Both the position numbers and the translations under genes were made by a program. From positions 62,001 through 126,000 of the forward strand of contig JAPDPQ010000011.1 of NCBI GenBank assembly GCA_034506395.1: a stretch of 64,000 bases of DNA, read 5' to 3'. A model generated the notes under the pieces. It was not told where the DNA came from, ran no database searches, and saw nothing but the letters and a program-made list of their open reading frames with translations. Of this stretch, positions 8,447 to 16,916 are shown in pieces (position 1 is the stretch's first letter; each line of letters begins with the position of its first letter). The stretch comes from a candidate division KSB1 bacterium (lineage in GTDB: Bacteria; Zhuqueibacterota; Zhuqueibacteria; Thermofontimicrobiales; Thermofontimicrobiaceae).

Positions 8447-9733
8447 CTACTTATGATCCCCAATCCGTTCGATAAATGCCTCTACGCGGGTTTTGATTTG
8501 ACCTGCATCTTCCTGGCTGTAATCTGTATCGATGCGCAGCACAGGGATGCCCTCGGCCTCTAACGCTTTTTCCACAGGTCCGCTCTCAATCTGATAGGGC
8601 TGGCAGAACTGGAGACTGTAATGGATCACTCCCTGCGCGTTATATTTCTTCACCATCGACTTAATGTGCTCCAATCGGCTGGGATTGGGCGTAAAGATGG
8701 CGCAGTCGATCTGGAAATAGCGCTCCACTAGATTATCGATCAATTGCTCTACCGTATCGCCTGATTCATCGGTGAGCCACTGCGTACCTCGTTCGCCGAC
8801 ACAGGATTCCTCGCCCACAATGATGGCCCCGCTGCTCTCCACGATCCAGGGAATTTTCCAGTTTGGTACGGCCATAGGCGAGCCAGAGATCACGATCCGT
8901 GGCGTTCCATTGCCACGAACTCCTACCCCTCTTTTCACCCTTTGTTCCAATTCATCGCAAATCTTGTTGACCGAAGCTGTAAAACGTGCAGGGTCGTCGT
9001 AGAAGAATACTTGGTTGATCAATAGTGCATCCAATCCCGAAATGGGGGCTGGTTCGTGCTTTCGCAAATCGGACAAGCGATGGATCGCCTTCCGCTTTTG
9101 ATTCACCAGTTCAATGCCTTTTCTCAATGATTGTACAGTGATCTTTTTGCCAGAAAGTTCCTCCAATGCCTTTGCAAACCGCTGATATTCAGACTTTAGC
9201 AGCGCTTTTCCCGCCTCGCTCTTCATCTGCGGCAGATCCAGAATGAACAAATTTTTAACCAATTCTTTCAATAGTTCGTAAGCCTTCTTTTTCCCGTCGC
9301 AGGTGTTCTCTCCGACAATCATGTCGCTGGATTCAACGTAGGGACAAACTTTGCCTAATTTAAATCCGAATGCCGATTTGATTAACGCGCAGATGTTACG
9401 AGGCAAAACTTCCTCAGCTTTGTCAAAGCCAAATTCAGCGCCAGCACACAGCCCCACAGAAATTCCATCTACCGCCAAGATCAATTCTTCGGGAACGAAC
9501 ACACAGAATGATCCGATCACTTTTCGACCGTCACCTTGGGCATCCCGTAATTCCTTAATTCGCAAACCATGCACTTCGCTCATCACAAAATCAAAATATT
9601 GCATCCCTTCAGGACGGTTTTTTTGTGACATATAAATATCCCCATACGCCTGCCCCAGCACGTCCAGTAATGCATCATGAGCTGGCAAATCTAATCCCAG
9701 CTCAGTCCACATCTGTCGATAGTCTGCTGCCAT
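8447..9733 (-). CDS. Double-cubane cluster protein-like member of the 2-hydroxyacyl-CoA dehydratase (HgdB/YjiM) family
   Basis: A 428-residue single polypeptide of the HgdB/HgdC-partner family. The signature GENTCDGKKKAYELL (142-156), EESCVGERGTQWL (308-320) and HYSLQFCQPYQIE (371-383) carry Cys145, Cys311 and Cys377; further candidate ligands are Cys96, Cys115, Cys130 and Cys344. A one-subunit protein with this Cys layout and the CDGKKK motif fits double-cubane cluster proteins (DCCP) and YjiM better than the two-subunit true dehydratases. DCCPs reduce small unsaturated molecules such as acetylene in vitro; the natural substrate is not known. The activase gene lies downstream, beyond a repeat island. 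Confidence 0.85.
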   Translation of the reverse strand: MAADYRQMWTELGLDLPAHDALLDVLGQAYGDIYMSQKNRPEGMQYFDFVMSEVHGLRIKELRDAQGDGRKVIGSFCVFVPEELILAVDGISVGLCAGAEFGFDKAEEVLPRNICALIKSAFGFKLGKVCPYVESSDMIVGENTCDGKKKAYELLKELVKNLFILDLPQMKSEAGKALLKSEYQRFAKALEELSGKKITVQSLRKGIELVNQKRKAIHRLSDLRKHEPAPISGLDALLINQVFFYDDPARFTASVNKICDELEQRVKRGVGVRGNGTPRIVISGSPMAVPNWKIPWIVESSGAIIVGEESCVGERGTQWLTDESGDTVEQLIDNLVERYFQIDCAIFTPNPSRLEHIKSMVKKYNAQGVIHYSLQFCQPYQIESGPVEKALEAEGIPVLRIDTDYSQEDAGQIKTRVEAFIERIGDHK

Positions 9734-10663
9734 TCAGTTTCTCCTCCATTTGATGATATTTCCTAAATTCAAAAGTCGAATTCCAACTGATAAAACACAA
9801 ATCCCAAATAAATCTCAAAATTCAAATTTCAGATTCCAAACTCTTTTAGCTAAGAATGAATCCGTTTGGAAAATTGGCACTTGAAAATTGGATATTATTT
9901 GAAATTTGTTATTGGATATTTGGTGCTTTTGATGATTGTTCAAAAATTTTGATAACATCAAAAGTGACAAATTTGATCAAATAGAGTGGATTTACGGAGA
10001 CATAATCCACCTCCTTCCGTATGGGGCGCAGCCGATCCTGCGACCAGACATACTTCAGGAGGTTAGCGGTCTTATAGCAGGAAGACTGCGGCAGCTAATA
10101 GATTCGGGAAACGCACGGCTTCCCAGGATTGGCATCAAGTAATTGGGTGATATGTTTTCATTACCAAATGCATGGCTCTAACCCTTGAGATGAGCATCGA
10201 CAAAAAATAATTTGAATTTTATACAAATTTAGCATAAAGTATAATATATGTCAAGCAATTTTTTTATGATATTCTTTGGCCAAGCGTGGAAAATGATAGA
10301 GAAGATATTTTGCTCAGCATGCCAACAAAGCATCTTTGCGATCATTATTTAACCGAATGAATCGAATTTTTATTGAATGTTCAGACTCAACTCAATGCCC
10401 CTCACAAGAACTAATGCAGAAAAACGCAAATTTTTCGCATGTCAATAAGGCACAAATTAAAATATTCTCAAAAAGCAATGAAAATTATTATATCAATTGT
10501 TAAGTTTAGCGGCTGATTGACTAATCGAACTTCTTTCACATTAAGCATAGCGCAGTAATTCTCAGTTGAAAAATCAGCAAAGGGAGAATCCAATCTTTTT
10601 AAACGACATCCAATAGTTCAAAAATATTTTTGAGATTTTGAACTTCACTAAAAGGGCATACCA
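9734..10663. other. 930-bp spacer with dispersed repeat and an unexplained GC-richer island
   Basis: Positions 9770-9925 are a CAAATTCAAAT/GGATATT repeat like that at 4326-4405. Positions about 9980-10142 are GC-richer than the flanks and lie in an open frame (9936-10142) whose residues (GDIIHLLPYGAQPILRPDIL) look protein-like, but there is no proper start, ribosome binding site or known family. It may be a gene fragment. The rest is AT-rich and featureless. Confidence 0.35.
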
Positions 10664-11254
10664 ATGAAAAAGATGATTCAGATCTTTGGAGCTATTTTTT
10701 TGTTTTATAATATTTGCTTCGCACAAGATATAAGTTTTAAACAATTCAATTCGCGACGCAATCAAATCAACCAATATGCCATGATCGTCCTTGGCTCATG
10801 GGCTGTTGGGAATATGGCAGTGAATGGAGCGCTGTATCGGTCGGCAGAAAAAGATCAGAAATATTTTTATCAGATGAACGTCGCTTGGAATGCCGTTAAT
10901 CTGGCAATCGCAGGATTTGGGATGTATGGGGCGCTGAACTCGAAAACGAATCTCACGGTGTTCGATTCGATTCGTCAACAAGCTAACATCGAAAAAATTT
11001 TGCTATTCAATGCAGGACTGGACGTCGGTTATATAATGACGGGATTGTATCTAAAAGAGCGAGCGAAGAATTCGCTGAAGCATTATGATCGATTAAAAGG
11101 TTATGGCAATTCACTGATGTTGCAAGGCGGTTTCCTATTGCTGTTTGATATTACGGTTCATTTCATTCACGCAGCAAATCATGAATTGATGAAAAAGTTG
11201 TTAGATCACATACGTTTTGCGTCTACTTCAATCGGTGTCAGCTTGAATTTTTAA
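10664..11254 (+). CDS. DUF6992-like membrane protein
   Basis: A 196-residue protein opening with a signal peptide (MKKMIQIFGAIFLFYNICFA, then QD). The mature part has three or four hydrophobic helices: YAMIVLGSWAVGNMAVN, WNAVNLAIAGFGMYGAL, ILLFNAGLDVGYIMTGLYL and LMLQGGFLLLFDITVHFI. The FNSRRNQINQYAMIVLGSWA start and WNAVNLAI motif match the DUF6992 family of Bacteroidota-type bacteria, whose role is unknown. It lies just upstream of the ATP10-like gene, 97 bp apart, same strand; the two may be co-transcribed. Confidence 0.75.
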   Translation: MKKMIQIFGAIFLFYNICFAQDISFKQFNSRRNQINQYAMIVLGSWAVGNMAVNGALYRSAEKDQKYFYQMNVAWNAVNLAIAGFGMYGALNSKTNLTVFDSIRQQANIEKILLFNAGLDVGYIMTGLYLKERAKNSLKHYDRLKGYGNSLMLQGGFLLLFDITVHFIHAANHELMKKLLDHIRFASTSIGVSLNF

Positions 11255-11351
11255 TTTTTTTCTTCAGATTATCAACTGATAAGCACAAGCAGATAAAAAG
11301 GAATTCCTTGATTTGTTTCATTAAAAGCGATATTTTAAAAAGGGAATTACC

Positions 11352-11423
11352 ATGAAAAAGATCTTGTTTATCATTTTTCTTCCCATAATTTAAACGTCAT
11401 TAACGAGTCAGGAAAAAAACGCT
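11352..11423 (+). other. Disrupted signal-peptide exon of the ATP10-like gene (in-frame TAA)
   Basis: An ATG at 11352 with an AGGGAATTACC leader opens MKKILFIIFLPII, then TAA at 11391-11393, then TSLTSQEKNA in the same frame, joining the next gene without a shift. Read through, this is a normal export signal (hydrophobic core, cleavage near the SQ). A single substitution (for example CAA or AAA to TAA) or a sequencing error explains it. Confidence 0.7.
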
Positions 11424-11906
11424 ATGGATAGTAGAGAAATCGGCAAACCGTTCCCAGAATTAAAAGCTGAGACCTTATCAGGGATCGAGATCAAATATCC
11501 TGATGATCTGCAGGGGAAGATCACTCTCATTTTAATCGCCTTCAAACGGGAAACTCAGCTGAAGATCGATTCTTGGCTGGAACCATTCTCCAAAGTGTTT
11601 AGTGCTGACACTAGCGTGCAATTCTTTGAAATTCCAATGCTGTCGGCTGGCTGGAAGTTGATGTCGCCAATCATTGATGGAGGAATGCGATCTGGAATCC
11701 CGAAGCAGAAGCATGGCAATGTCACGACTTTCTACGGTAACGTCGATAAGTATTGTGAGCAATTGGGTATAAAAGATAAATCGGATGCTTATATCTTTTT
11801 GTTAGATCCCGAGGGAAAGATTCAATGGCGTTCGAATGGTTTTGCTACTCAAGAAAAATTGAAGGAACTTTTTGAGCGAATTGAAACTTTAAAAAACAGT
11901 TTTTAG
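11424..11906 (+). CDS. ATP10-like thioredoxin-fold protein, N-terminus possibly lost
   Basis: 160 residues from ATG 11424. The layout GKPFPELKAETLSG, KITLILIAFKRETQ, FFEIPMLSAGWKLM, SGIPKQKHGNVTTFYGN, SDAYIFLLDPEGKIQWRSNG follows the ATP10 family (in mitochondria an assembly factor of the F-ATP synthase; bacterial members are uncharacterised). The fold is thioredoxin-like but there is no CxxC, so no redox activity is expected. The upstream in-frame signal peptide is broken by a TAA, and there is no ribosome binding site of note at 11424. It may therefore be a pseudogene, or may produce a non-exported form. Confidence 0.6.
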   Translation: MDSREIGKPFPELKAETLSGIEIKYPDDLQGKITLILIAFKRETQLKIDSWLEPFSKVFSADTSVQFFEIPMLSAGWKLMSPIIDGGMRSGIPKQKHGNVTTFYGNVDKYCEQLGIKDKSDAYIFLLDPEGKIQWRSNGFATQEKLKELFERIETLKNSF

Positions 11907-12106
11907 AGTTGGGGTGATGGAATGGCGTTATTTTTTAAGTTGAGCCTAAGTCCACATTAGGAATGCTGATCATCAACGAAAAATCGACGCTCGTTTCAAA
12001 AAGTAGCCGATTTGAGTTCAGAGCTCAAAATTTAGGGTTCATGATAAATTGTCAATTTGCTCTCCTGGTTTAAAAGAAACGAATGGTTTGAAACTTGAAG
12101 GAAAAG

Positions 12107-12976
12107 ATGGAACAATCAATCCAATATTTCAACAGCGAAGAAGCCGCTCGAATTTTAAATGTTAACGTTTCATCCATCAAACGCTGGACTGAGGATGGAA
12201 CCTTGGAATGCATCAAGACAGCAGGTGGGCATCGAAAGTTCACCATGCAGCACTTGGCAAAATTTCTGGAGCAGCATAAGACCAAGACCACTCGTGCGAA
12301 CCTGTTTCCCATCGAAAGTGAAGAGGATCTGGAGATCAACACCCGAATTCTTAAGGCAGATTTTCCTTTTTTGATTGATTATGTGTCGGATCAGTCTCGG
12401 CAGTGCCATCGGGACAGGGTGCAACGGGTCTTCAATGGTCTGTATTTAGCGCAACATCCGCTGCACGAAATTTATGATTATCTGGTAACTCCCGTATTAC
12501 AAAGAAACGGCGATCTATGGGAACAGGGTCAAATTACTATTGTGGAGGAGCATTTTTCCACTCAAACCATACGTGATTGCTTGATTCGATTGCAGGGCAT
12601 CATACAAATTCCAGCGGAAAAGATCGGGAGCGCCTTTTGCCTTATTATGTCTCAAGAGTTGCATGATGTTGCCATTAAAATGGTAGATCATATCTTGGAG
12701 TTAAAAGGTTACCAGGTATTATTCAGTGGTCAGATGACGCCATCGATGAAGATTGAAAAAATTTTTGACCATTATCATCCCGATCGAGTCTACATCTCTA
12801 GTACCATCGTCACCGATCTCAATCTCACCCAAGCTGAATTCGATAAGATCTGTTACATTGCCCAAGCACATAGTGCTAGAATATTTGTCGGCGGAAAAGG
12901 ATTCAATCAGATTGATTTCTCCCATCCAGCAGTGGAAAAAAGATTGAATAATTTTGAAGAGGTTTTTCTAAGTTAG
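12107..12976 (+). CDS. CarH/LitR-type MerR regulator with B12-binding (photoreceptor-like) domain
   Basis: A 289-residue protein from ATG 12107 (AAGGA just upstream). Residues about 6-55 are a MerR-type winged helix (SEEAARILNVNVSSIKRWTE, then GGHRKF). About 85-170 is the helical cap domain and 172-285 a cobalamin-binding Rossmann fold. The CarH light-sensing signature W-x9-E-H is present at Trp138...Glu148-His149 (LWEQGQITIVEEH), and His186 (SQELHD) sits where the lower axial ligand is expected. By family knowledge, adenosylcobalamin-bound tetramers repress in the dark and fall apart in light. No photolyase or carotenoid gene is nearby; the next gene downstream is the DUF4397 surface protein. 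Confidence 0.87.
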   Translation: MEQSIQYFNSEEAARILNVNVSSIKRWTEDGTLECIKTAGGHRKFTMQHLAKFLEQHKTKTTRANLFPIESEEDLEINTRILKADFPFLIDYVSDQSRQCHRDRVQRVFNGLYLAQHPLHEIYDYLVTPVLQRNGDLWEQGQITIVEEHFSTQTIRDCLIRLQGIIQIPAEKIGSAFCLIMSQELHDVAIKMVDHILELKGYQVLFSGQMTPSMKIEKIFDHYHPDRVYISSTIVTDLNLTQAEFDKICYIAQAHSARIFVGGKGFNQIDFSHPAVEKRLNNFEEVFLS

Positions 12977-13191
12977 GTTTTAAAACTTGCTGACAAATAT
13001 CAAAGATGTCTCAGGATAAAATTTCAAACATAAGCCTTCTAATTTTTCCTCATTGACTTTCCAATCTTGCTATACTTACGCCCAAAATGAACATCTGTGA
13101 AATTCCCTTTTCTTTGCACATTTTTACAATTGAGCGTTTTAATCTTTATTGAGAATCCTTTTCTTCTATTTGACATCTAAAGTATATAATT

Positions 13192-13206
13192 CGTTCAATA
13201 CGCTCA
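13192..13206 (+). promoter_or_regulatory. Operator-like direct repeat, copy 1
   Basis: CGTTCA-ATA-CGCTCA, two half-sites with a 9-bp period, just after a TATAAT (13185-13190). A TTGACA lies at 13170-13175 but the 9-bp gap is too short for a standard promoter. Confidence 0.45.
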
Positions 13207-13271
13207 TTAAATATTTTATAAGCCGTTTTTAGTTATATCAATTTCAATTTAATCGATTTTAAAATTATTTT

Positions 13272-13286
13272 TGATCGCTATGAGCG
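13272..13286 (-). promoter_or_regulatory. Operator-like direct repeat, copy 2
   Basis: On the minus strand it reads CGCTCA-TAG-CGATCA, again with a 9-bp period. It lies about 20 bp upstream of the -35 box at 13306. Confidence 0.45.
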
Positions 13287-13305
13287 TTTTTAGATTAAAA
13301 AAAGC

Positions 13306-13334
13306 TTGACTTTTTAATTTTCTTTTTGTATATT
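13306..13334 (+). promoter_or_regulatory. Sigma-70-type promoter of the DUF4397 gene
   Basis: TTGACT (13306-13311), 17-bp spacer, TATATT (13329-13334). The expected start point near 13341 falls inside the direct repeat at 13340-13354, a layout suited to repression. Confidence 0.75.
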
Positions 13335-13339
13335 AATTT

Positions 13340-13354
13340 CGTTCATATCGCTCA
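13340..13354 (+). promoter_or_regulatory. Operator-like direct repeat, copy 3, over the transcription start
   Basis: CGTTCA-TAT-CGCTCA, 9-bp period, beginning 5 bp after the -10 box, so a bound protein would block initiation. Confidence 0.5.
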
Positions 13355-13404
13355 TTTAGAGAAAACCACATTTCAGTCATTTATTAATTTATTAGGAGGT
13401 CGTT

Positions 13405-15825
13405 ATGTCTCGAATGAAAATGTTCTTCATGTTACTACTTTCAATTTTCATCACTTCATTTGTAGTTCATGCCCAGACTGCTCGTTTGCAAGTCATTCAC
13501 AATTCTGCTGATCCTGTTGCAAGTAAAGTGGACATCTATTTAAACGGCACGAAATTGTTAGATGATTTTGCGTTCAGAGCAGCCACGCCTTTTATCGATG
13601 CTCCTGCAAATCAAGAGCTTTCGATTGGTGTTGCTCCTGCCACTAGTAGCTCACCAAGCGATATCATTGCCACTTTTAAGGTAACTTTAGCAGAAGGCAG
13701 AAGGTACATTGCGATTGCGAGTGGAGTATTGGACCCGTCGAAATTCGCTTCGAATCCTGATGGTAAAGAGACCGCCTTTAAGCTGCTTATTAAGGAGAAT
13801 GCTCAGGAATCCGCAATGACCAGCGGCAATGTCGAGTTTGCTGTCATGCATGGGTCCACCGACGCGCCGACCGTAGATATCGTAGCTCGGGGTATAGCAA
13901 CCTTGGTTGATAATGCACCATACGCAGCGATAACCGATTACATTTCGGTTCCTGCTGCTGATTATACCATTGACGTAAAAGATGCTTCTGGTACCGTCGT
14001 AGTTGCCACTTTTGGGGCTCCGTTGTCTGGTTTAACGAACGGTGCTGCATTTGTATTTGCTTCTGGCTTTTTAACCCCATCGGCCAACCAAAACGGAGCA
14101 GCATTTGGAATATTTGCAGCTTTACCCAATGGTGATGTGATTGCCTTGCCTAGCATTACAACAGCACGTCTGCAAGTGATTCACAACGCGGCAGATCCTG
14201 CGGCAGACTCGGTTGATATTTATTTGAACGGAGCAAAAATATTGGATAATTTTGCGTTTCGTGCTGCAACGCCTTTTATTAATGCTCCTGCAAATCAGAA
14301 CATTGTGGTAGGAGTTGCGCCGAAAACAAGTTCATCATCCAGTGATATAGTTGCAAGCTTCACTTTCAATCTCTTAGCTGGCGAAAAATATATTGCCGTT
14401 GCAAATGGTGTACTAAACCCAATTAATTTCGCACCAAATCCTGATGGAAAAAGTACTGCGTTTAATATATTCGTTAAAGACATGGCCCAAGAGTCAGCTA
14501 AGGTCAGTGGCAATGTTGAATTCGCCATAATGCATGGTTCGACTGATGCCCCAACTGTGGACATAGTCGCTCGTGGCGTAGCGACATTGGTCGATGATGC
14601 ACCCTACGCCGCGATAACCGATTACATTTCGGTTCCTGCTGCCGATTATATTATTGATGTCAAAGATGCATCTGGTATGGTAACAATCGCCACTTTTCGA
14701 GCTCCGCTTTCTGGCTTAGCTAATGGAGCTGCGTTCGTTCTTGCTTCAGGATTCCTGAATCCAGCAGCCAACCAAAACGGCAAAGCCTTTGCTATATTAG
14801 CAGTTCTGCCTGATGGCACTGTCATCGAACTGCCTGCTATCACCACCGCTCGAGTGCAGGTGATTCATAATGCGGCAGATCCTGCAGCCAAATTTGTCGA
14901 TATTTATCTGAACGGAGTCAAATTGCTGGATGACTTTGCCTTCCGCGCTGCCACTCCTTTTATCGATGCTCCTGCTAATCAAAATATTACTATCGGCGTC
15001 GCTCCTAATTCCAGCACTTCAGCAAACGATGTTATTGCTAATTTCACTGTTAATCTCCTAGCAGGCGAATCTTATGTGGCAATTGCCAATGGGGTGCTGG
15101 ACCCAAGCAAATTTGTCGCTAATCCTGATGGAAGGAATACCGCATTCACCATTTGGTTGAAAGACATGGCTCGAGAGAGAGGAACTGGATCGAATGTGGA
15201 TTTCATCATCGTTCATGGAGCCACTGATGTAGATGCTGTGAAGGTCATGGTGAAAAACGGGCCGACGCTTGTTGAGAGTGCCTCTTATGGTGATATTACT
15301 GATTACATTTCAGTACCTGCTGCCTCGTACGACATTCGTCTGATTCGAACTCGTGATGGGGCAACTTTGGGTGCTTTTGACGTCAATCTCAGCAATCTTG
15401 CTGGCAGCTCGGCTGTCGTCTTGGCCTCAGGATTTCGCAAGGACACTGGCAATCAAGGTGGGGAATCTTTCCAGTTGATCGGCGTTCTCGCTAATGGTCA
15501 GGTTGTTATCTTCAAAGATCCCCCAACAAGTGCGAATGGATTTGTGGATTCAGTAATTCCAACCCAATTTGAATTAAAGCAGAATTATCCAAATCCGTTT
15601 AATCCAACTACAACGATTACATTCTCTCTGCCGACTTCTGAGTTTGTGAAGCTTAGCGTTTACAACACACTGGGACAGCAGGTAGCAACCCTTGTCAATG
15701 AGAGGCTTAATGCTGGTCAATACAATCTGCTGTTTGATGGTTCCAATCTGAAATCGGGAATCTATTACTACCGAATCGAAGCAGGTAACTTCACTTCGAC
15801 CAAACGATTGGTATTGATCCGTTAG
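13405..15825 (+). CDS. Secreted DUF4397 repeat protein with type IX-like C-terminal sorting domain
   Basis: An 806-residue protein, start fixed by TAGGAGG. Residues 1-24 are a signal peptide. Three tandem units of about 227 residues begin at Thr25, near 252 and near 480; each has two DUF4397 halves (VIHNSADPVASKVDIYLNG and VMHGSTDAPTVDIVARG types). The last 90 residues start FELKQNYPNPFNPTTTITFS and continue through LGQQVATLVNE and GIYYYRIEAG to VLIR, the sorting module recognised by type IX-like secretion in FCB bacteria. The protein should end up on the cell surface or released. It has its own promoter upstream and a strong terminator at 15840. Confidence 0.92.
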   Translation: MSRMKMFFMLLLSIFITSFVVHAQTARLQVIHNSADPVASKVDIYLNGTKLLDDFAFRAATPFIDAPANQELSIGVAPATSSSPSDIIATFKVTLAEGRRYIAIASGVLDPSKFASNPDGKETAFKLLIKENAQESAMTSGNVEFAVMHGSTDAPTVDIVARGIATLVDNAPYAAITDYISVPAADYTIDVKDASGTVVVATFGAPLSGLTNGAAFVFASGFLTPSANQNGAAFGIFAALPNGDVIALPSITTARLQVIHNAADPAADSVDIYLNGAKILDNFAFRAATPFINAPANQNIVVGVAPKTSSSSSDIVASFTFNLLAGEKYIAVANGVLNPINFAPNPDGKSTAFNIFVKDMAQESAKVSGNVEFAIMHGSTDAPTVDIVARGVATLVDDAPYAAITDYISVPAADYIIDVKDASGMVTIATFRAPLSGLANGAAFVLASGFLNPAANQNGKAFAILAVLPDGTVIELPAITTARVQVIHNAADPAAKFVDIYLNGVKLLDDFAFRAATPFIDAPANQNITIGVAPNSSTSANDVIANFTVNLLAGESYVAIANGVLDPSKFVANPDGRNTAFTIWLKDMARERGTGSNVDFIIVHGATDVDAVKVMVKNGPTLVESASYGDITDYISVPAASYDIRLIRTRDGATLGAFDVNLSNLAGSSAVVLASGFRKDTGNQGGESFQLIGVLANGQVVIFKDPPTSANGFVDSVIPTQFELKQNYPNPFNPTTTITFSLPTSEFVKLSVYNTLGQQVATLVNERLNAGQYNLLFDGSNLKSGIYYYRIEAGNFTSTKRLVLIR

Positions 15826-15839
15826 CTTTAACCTGAGAA

Positions 15840-15877
15840 GAGAAAGGCTGGTAATTATGCCAGCCTTTCTCGTTTTG
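15840..15877 (+). terminator. Rho-independent terminator
   Basis: A 12-bp perfect stem (GAGAAAGGCTGG / CCAGCCTTTCTC) with an 8-base loop, followed by GTTTTG. It ends the DUF4397 transcript. Confidence 0.88.
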
Positions 15878-16042
15878 CCTTATCAATCAAATTCATAAAT
15901 TTTAAATTTCCGATTTGCAAAAATCTCCGATTGAACTCATGCGATTCATAATAGTTTGAGCTCATAAATTATCTTTCCGATTTGAGAGGTAGAAAGGACT
16001 TGCATTTCGATATTAAGCGATAATGTTTAGCTATCAGATTCT

Positions 16043-16549
16043 ATGAAGATCTATACTTTAGAAACTAAAACAATTCTGAACAACCCTATTGATGACATAT
16101 TTCCGTTTTTCGCCAATGCCGAGAATCTCGATCGAGTGACTCCACCATGGTTGAAATTCGAAATTTTGACGCCGCTGCCGATCGAAATGAAGATCGGTAC
16201 GATTGTGGATTACCGATTGCAGTTGCACGGTATTCCGATTCGCTGGCGCTCCAAAATTACAGAATGGAACCCTCCTTTAAAATTCACCGACGTGCAGATA
16301 AAAGGACCATATCGCTTTTGGAAACACGAACATCTTTTCATTGCGGAAGGAAATCAAACCAGAATGACCGATCGAGTGCAATATGCCATTCCTGGATGGA
16401 TATTTGCACCGCTCATTCATCTGCTTTTAGTACAACCAGACCTTGAAAAAATTTTTCGATATCGAGAGCGCAAATTTCTAGAAATTTTTAAAGGTGATGG
16501 ACCGGTGAGATCTGGTGGAATGAATATGATTGTGCCCCATTCAGCTTAA
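16043..16549 (+). CDS. SRPBCC-fold ligand-binding protein
   Basis: A 168-residue protein of the START-like SRPBCC superfamily (polyketide cyclase / cell-division-inhibitor-like group). Typical pattern: an N-terminal strand TLETKTILNNPIDDIFPFFA, ENLDRVTPPWLKFEI, then WRSKITEWNPPLKFTD and the long C-terminal helix LEKIFRYRERKFLEIF. Such proteins bind hydrophobic ligands in a helix-grip pocket and are often found beside NAD-dependent epimerases or photolyases; none is here. No signal peptide. It stands alone between the terminator at 15840 and an opposing gene. Confidence 0.82.
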   Translation: MKIYTLETKTILNNPIDDIFPFFANAENLDRVTPPWLKFEILTPLPIEMKIGTIVDYRLQLHGIPIRWRSKITEWNPPLKFTDVQIKGPYRFWKHEHLFIAEGNQTRMTDRVQYAIPGWIFAPLIHLLLVQPDLEKIFRYRERKFLEIFKGDGPVRSGGMNMIVPHSA

Positions 16550-16916
16550 TCTTTATCTTTTTCCCATTTTCGAAAAAAATCTACCACGTTTGCCTCTTTT
16601 GACATCACTATATATTTAGAGCATTTTCTTAAAAATTTGAGCTGAATGATCGCTCAATTTATTTTATAGAAACTGAACGAACATTTCAATGATTTTGCTT
16701 TTCGGTTACATGTTAGTTGCAATGTGTGTCACCGAAGGAAGGATGCTTCATTAAGCTAATCAGAGCGATGGCGAAGCAAGGCAGGATGCAATGCTATTTC
16801 GGAACGTTAGAGGCTGAGGAAGATTTTAAAAAGCTTGAACATGGTCAGGCCCTGGCAGTTTATATTTCGTGAAGCTTCTGCAGATTCAGCTCAATTGAAA
16901 TTTAGCCTGAGCTGGA
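16550..16916. other. Spacer with one operator-like repeat
   Basis: Positions 16638-16652 on the minus strand read CGATCA-TTC-AGCTCA, a looser version of the 13.2-kb direct repeats. About 16745-16880 contains a short protein-like frame (YFGTLEAEEDFKKLEHGQAL) without a start; it may be a gene fragment. Confidence 0.3.

Larger units (their letters stand above)
12977..13404 (+). promoter_or_regulatory. Long regulatory spacer ahead of the DUF4397 gene
   Basis: Contains a strong promoter (13306-13334) and three operator-like direct repeats at 13192-13206, 13272-13286 and 13340-13354, listed separately. The region is strongly AT-rich and has no coding potential. Confidence 0.6.

Noticed and set aside
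13170-13190. TTGACA and TATAAT pair upstream of the DUF4397 gene
   Set aside because: The 9-bp spacing is too short for a normal promoter; the pair at 13306-13334 with 17 bp is preferred.
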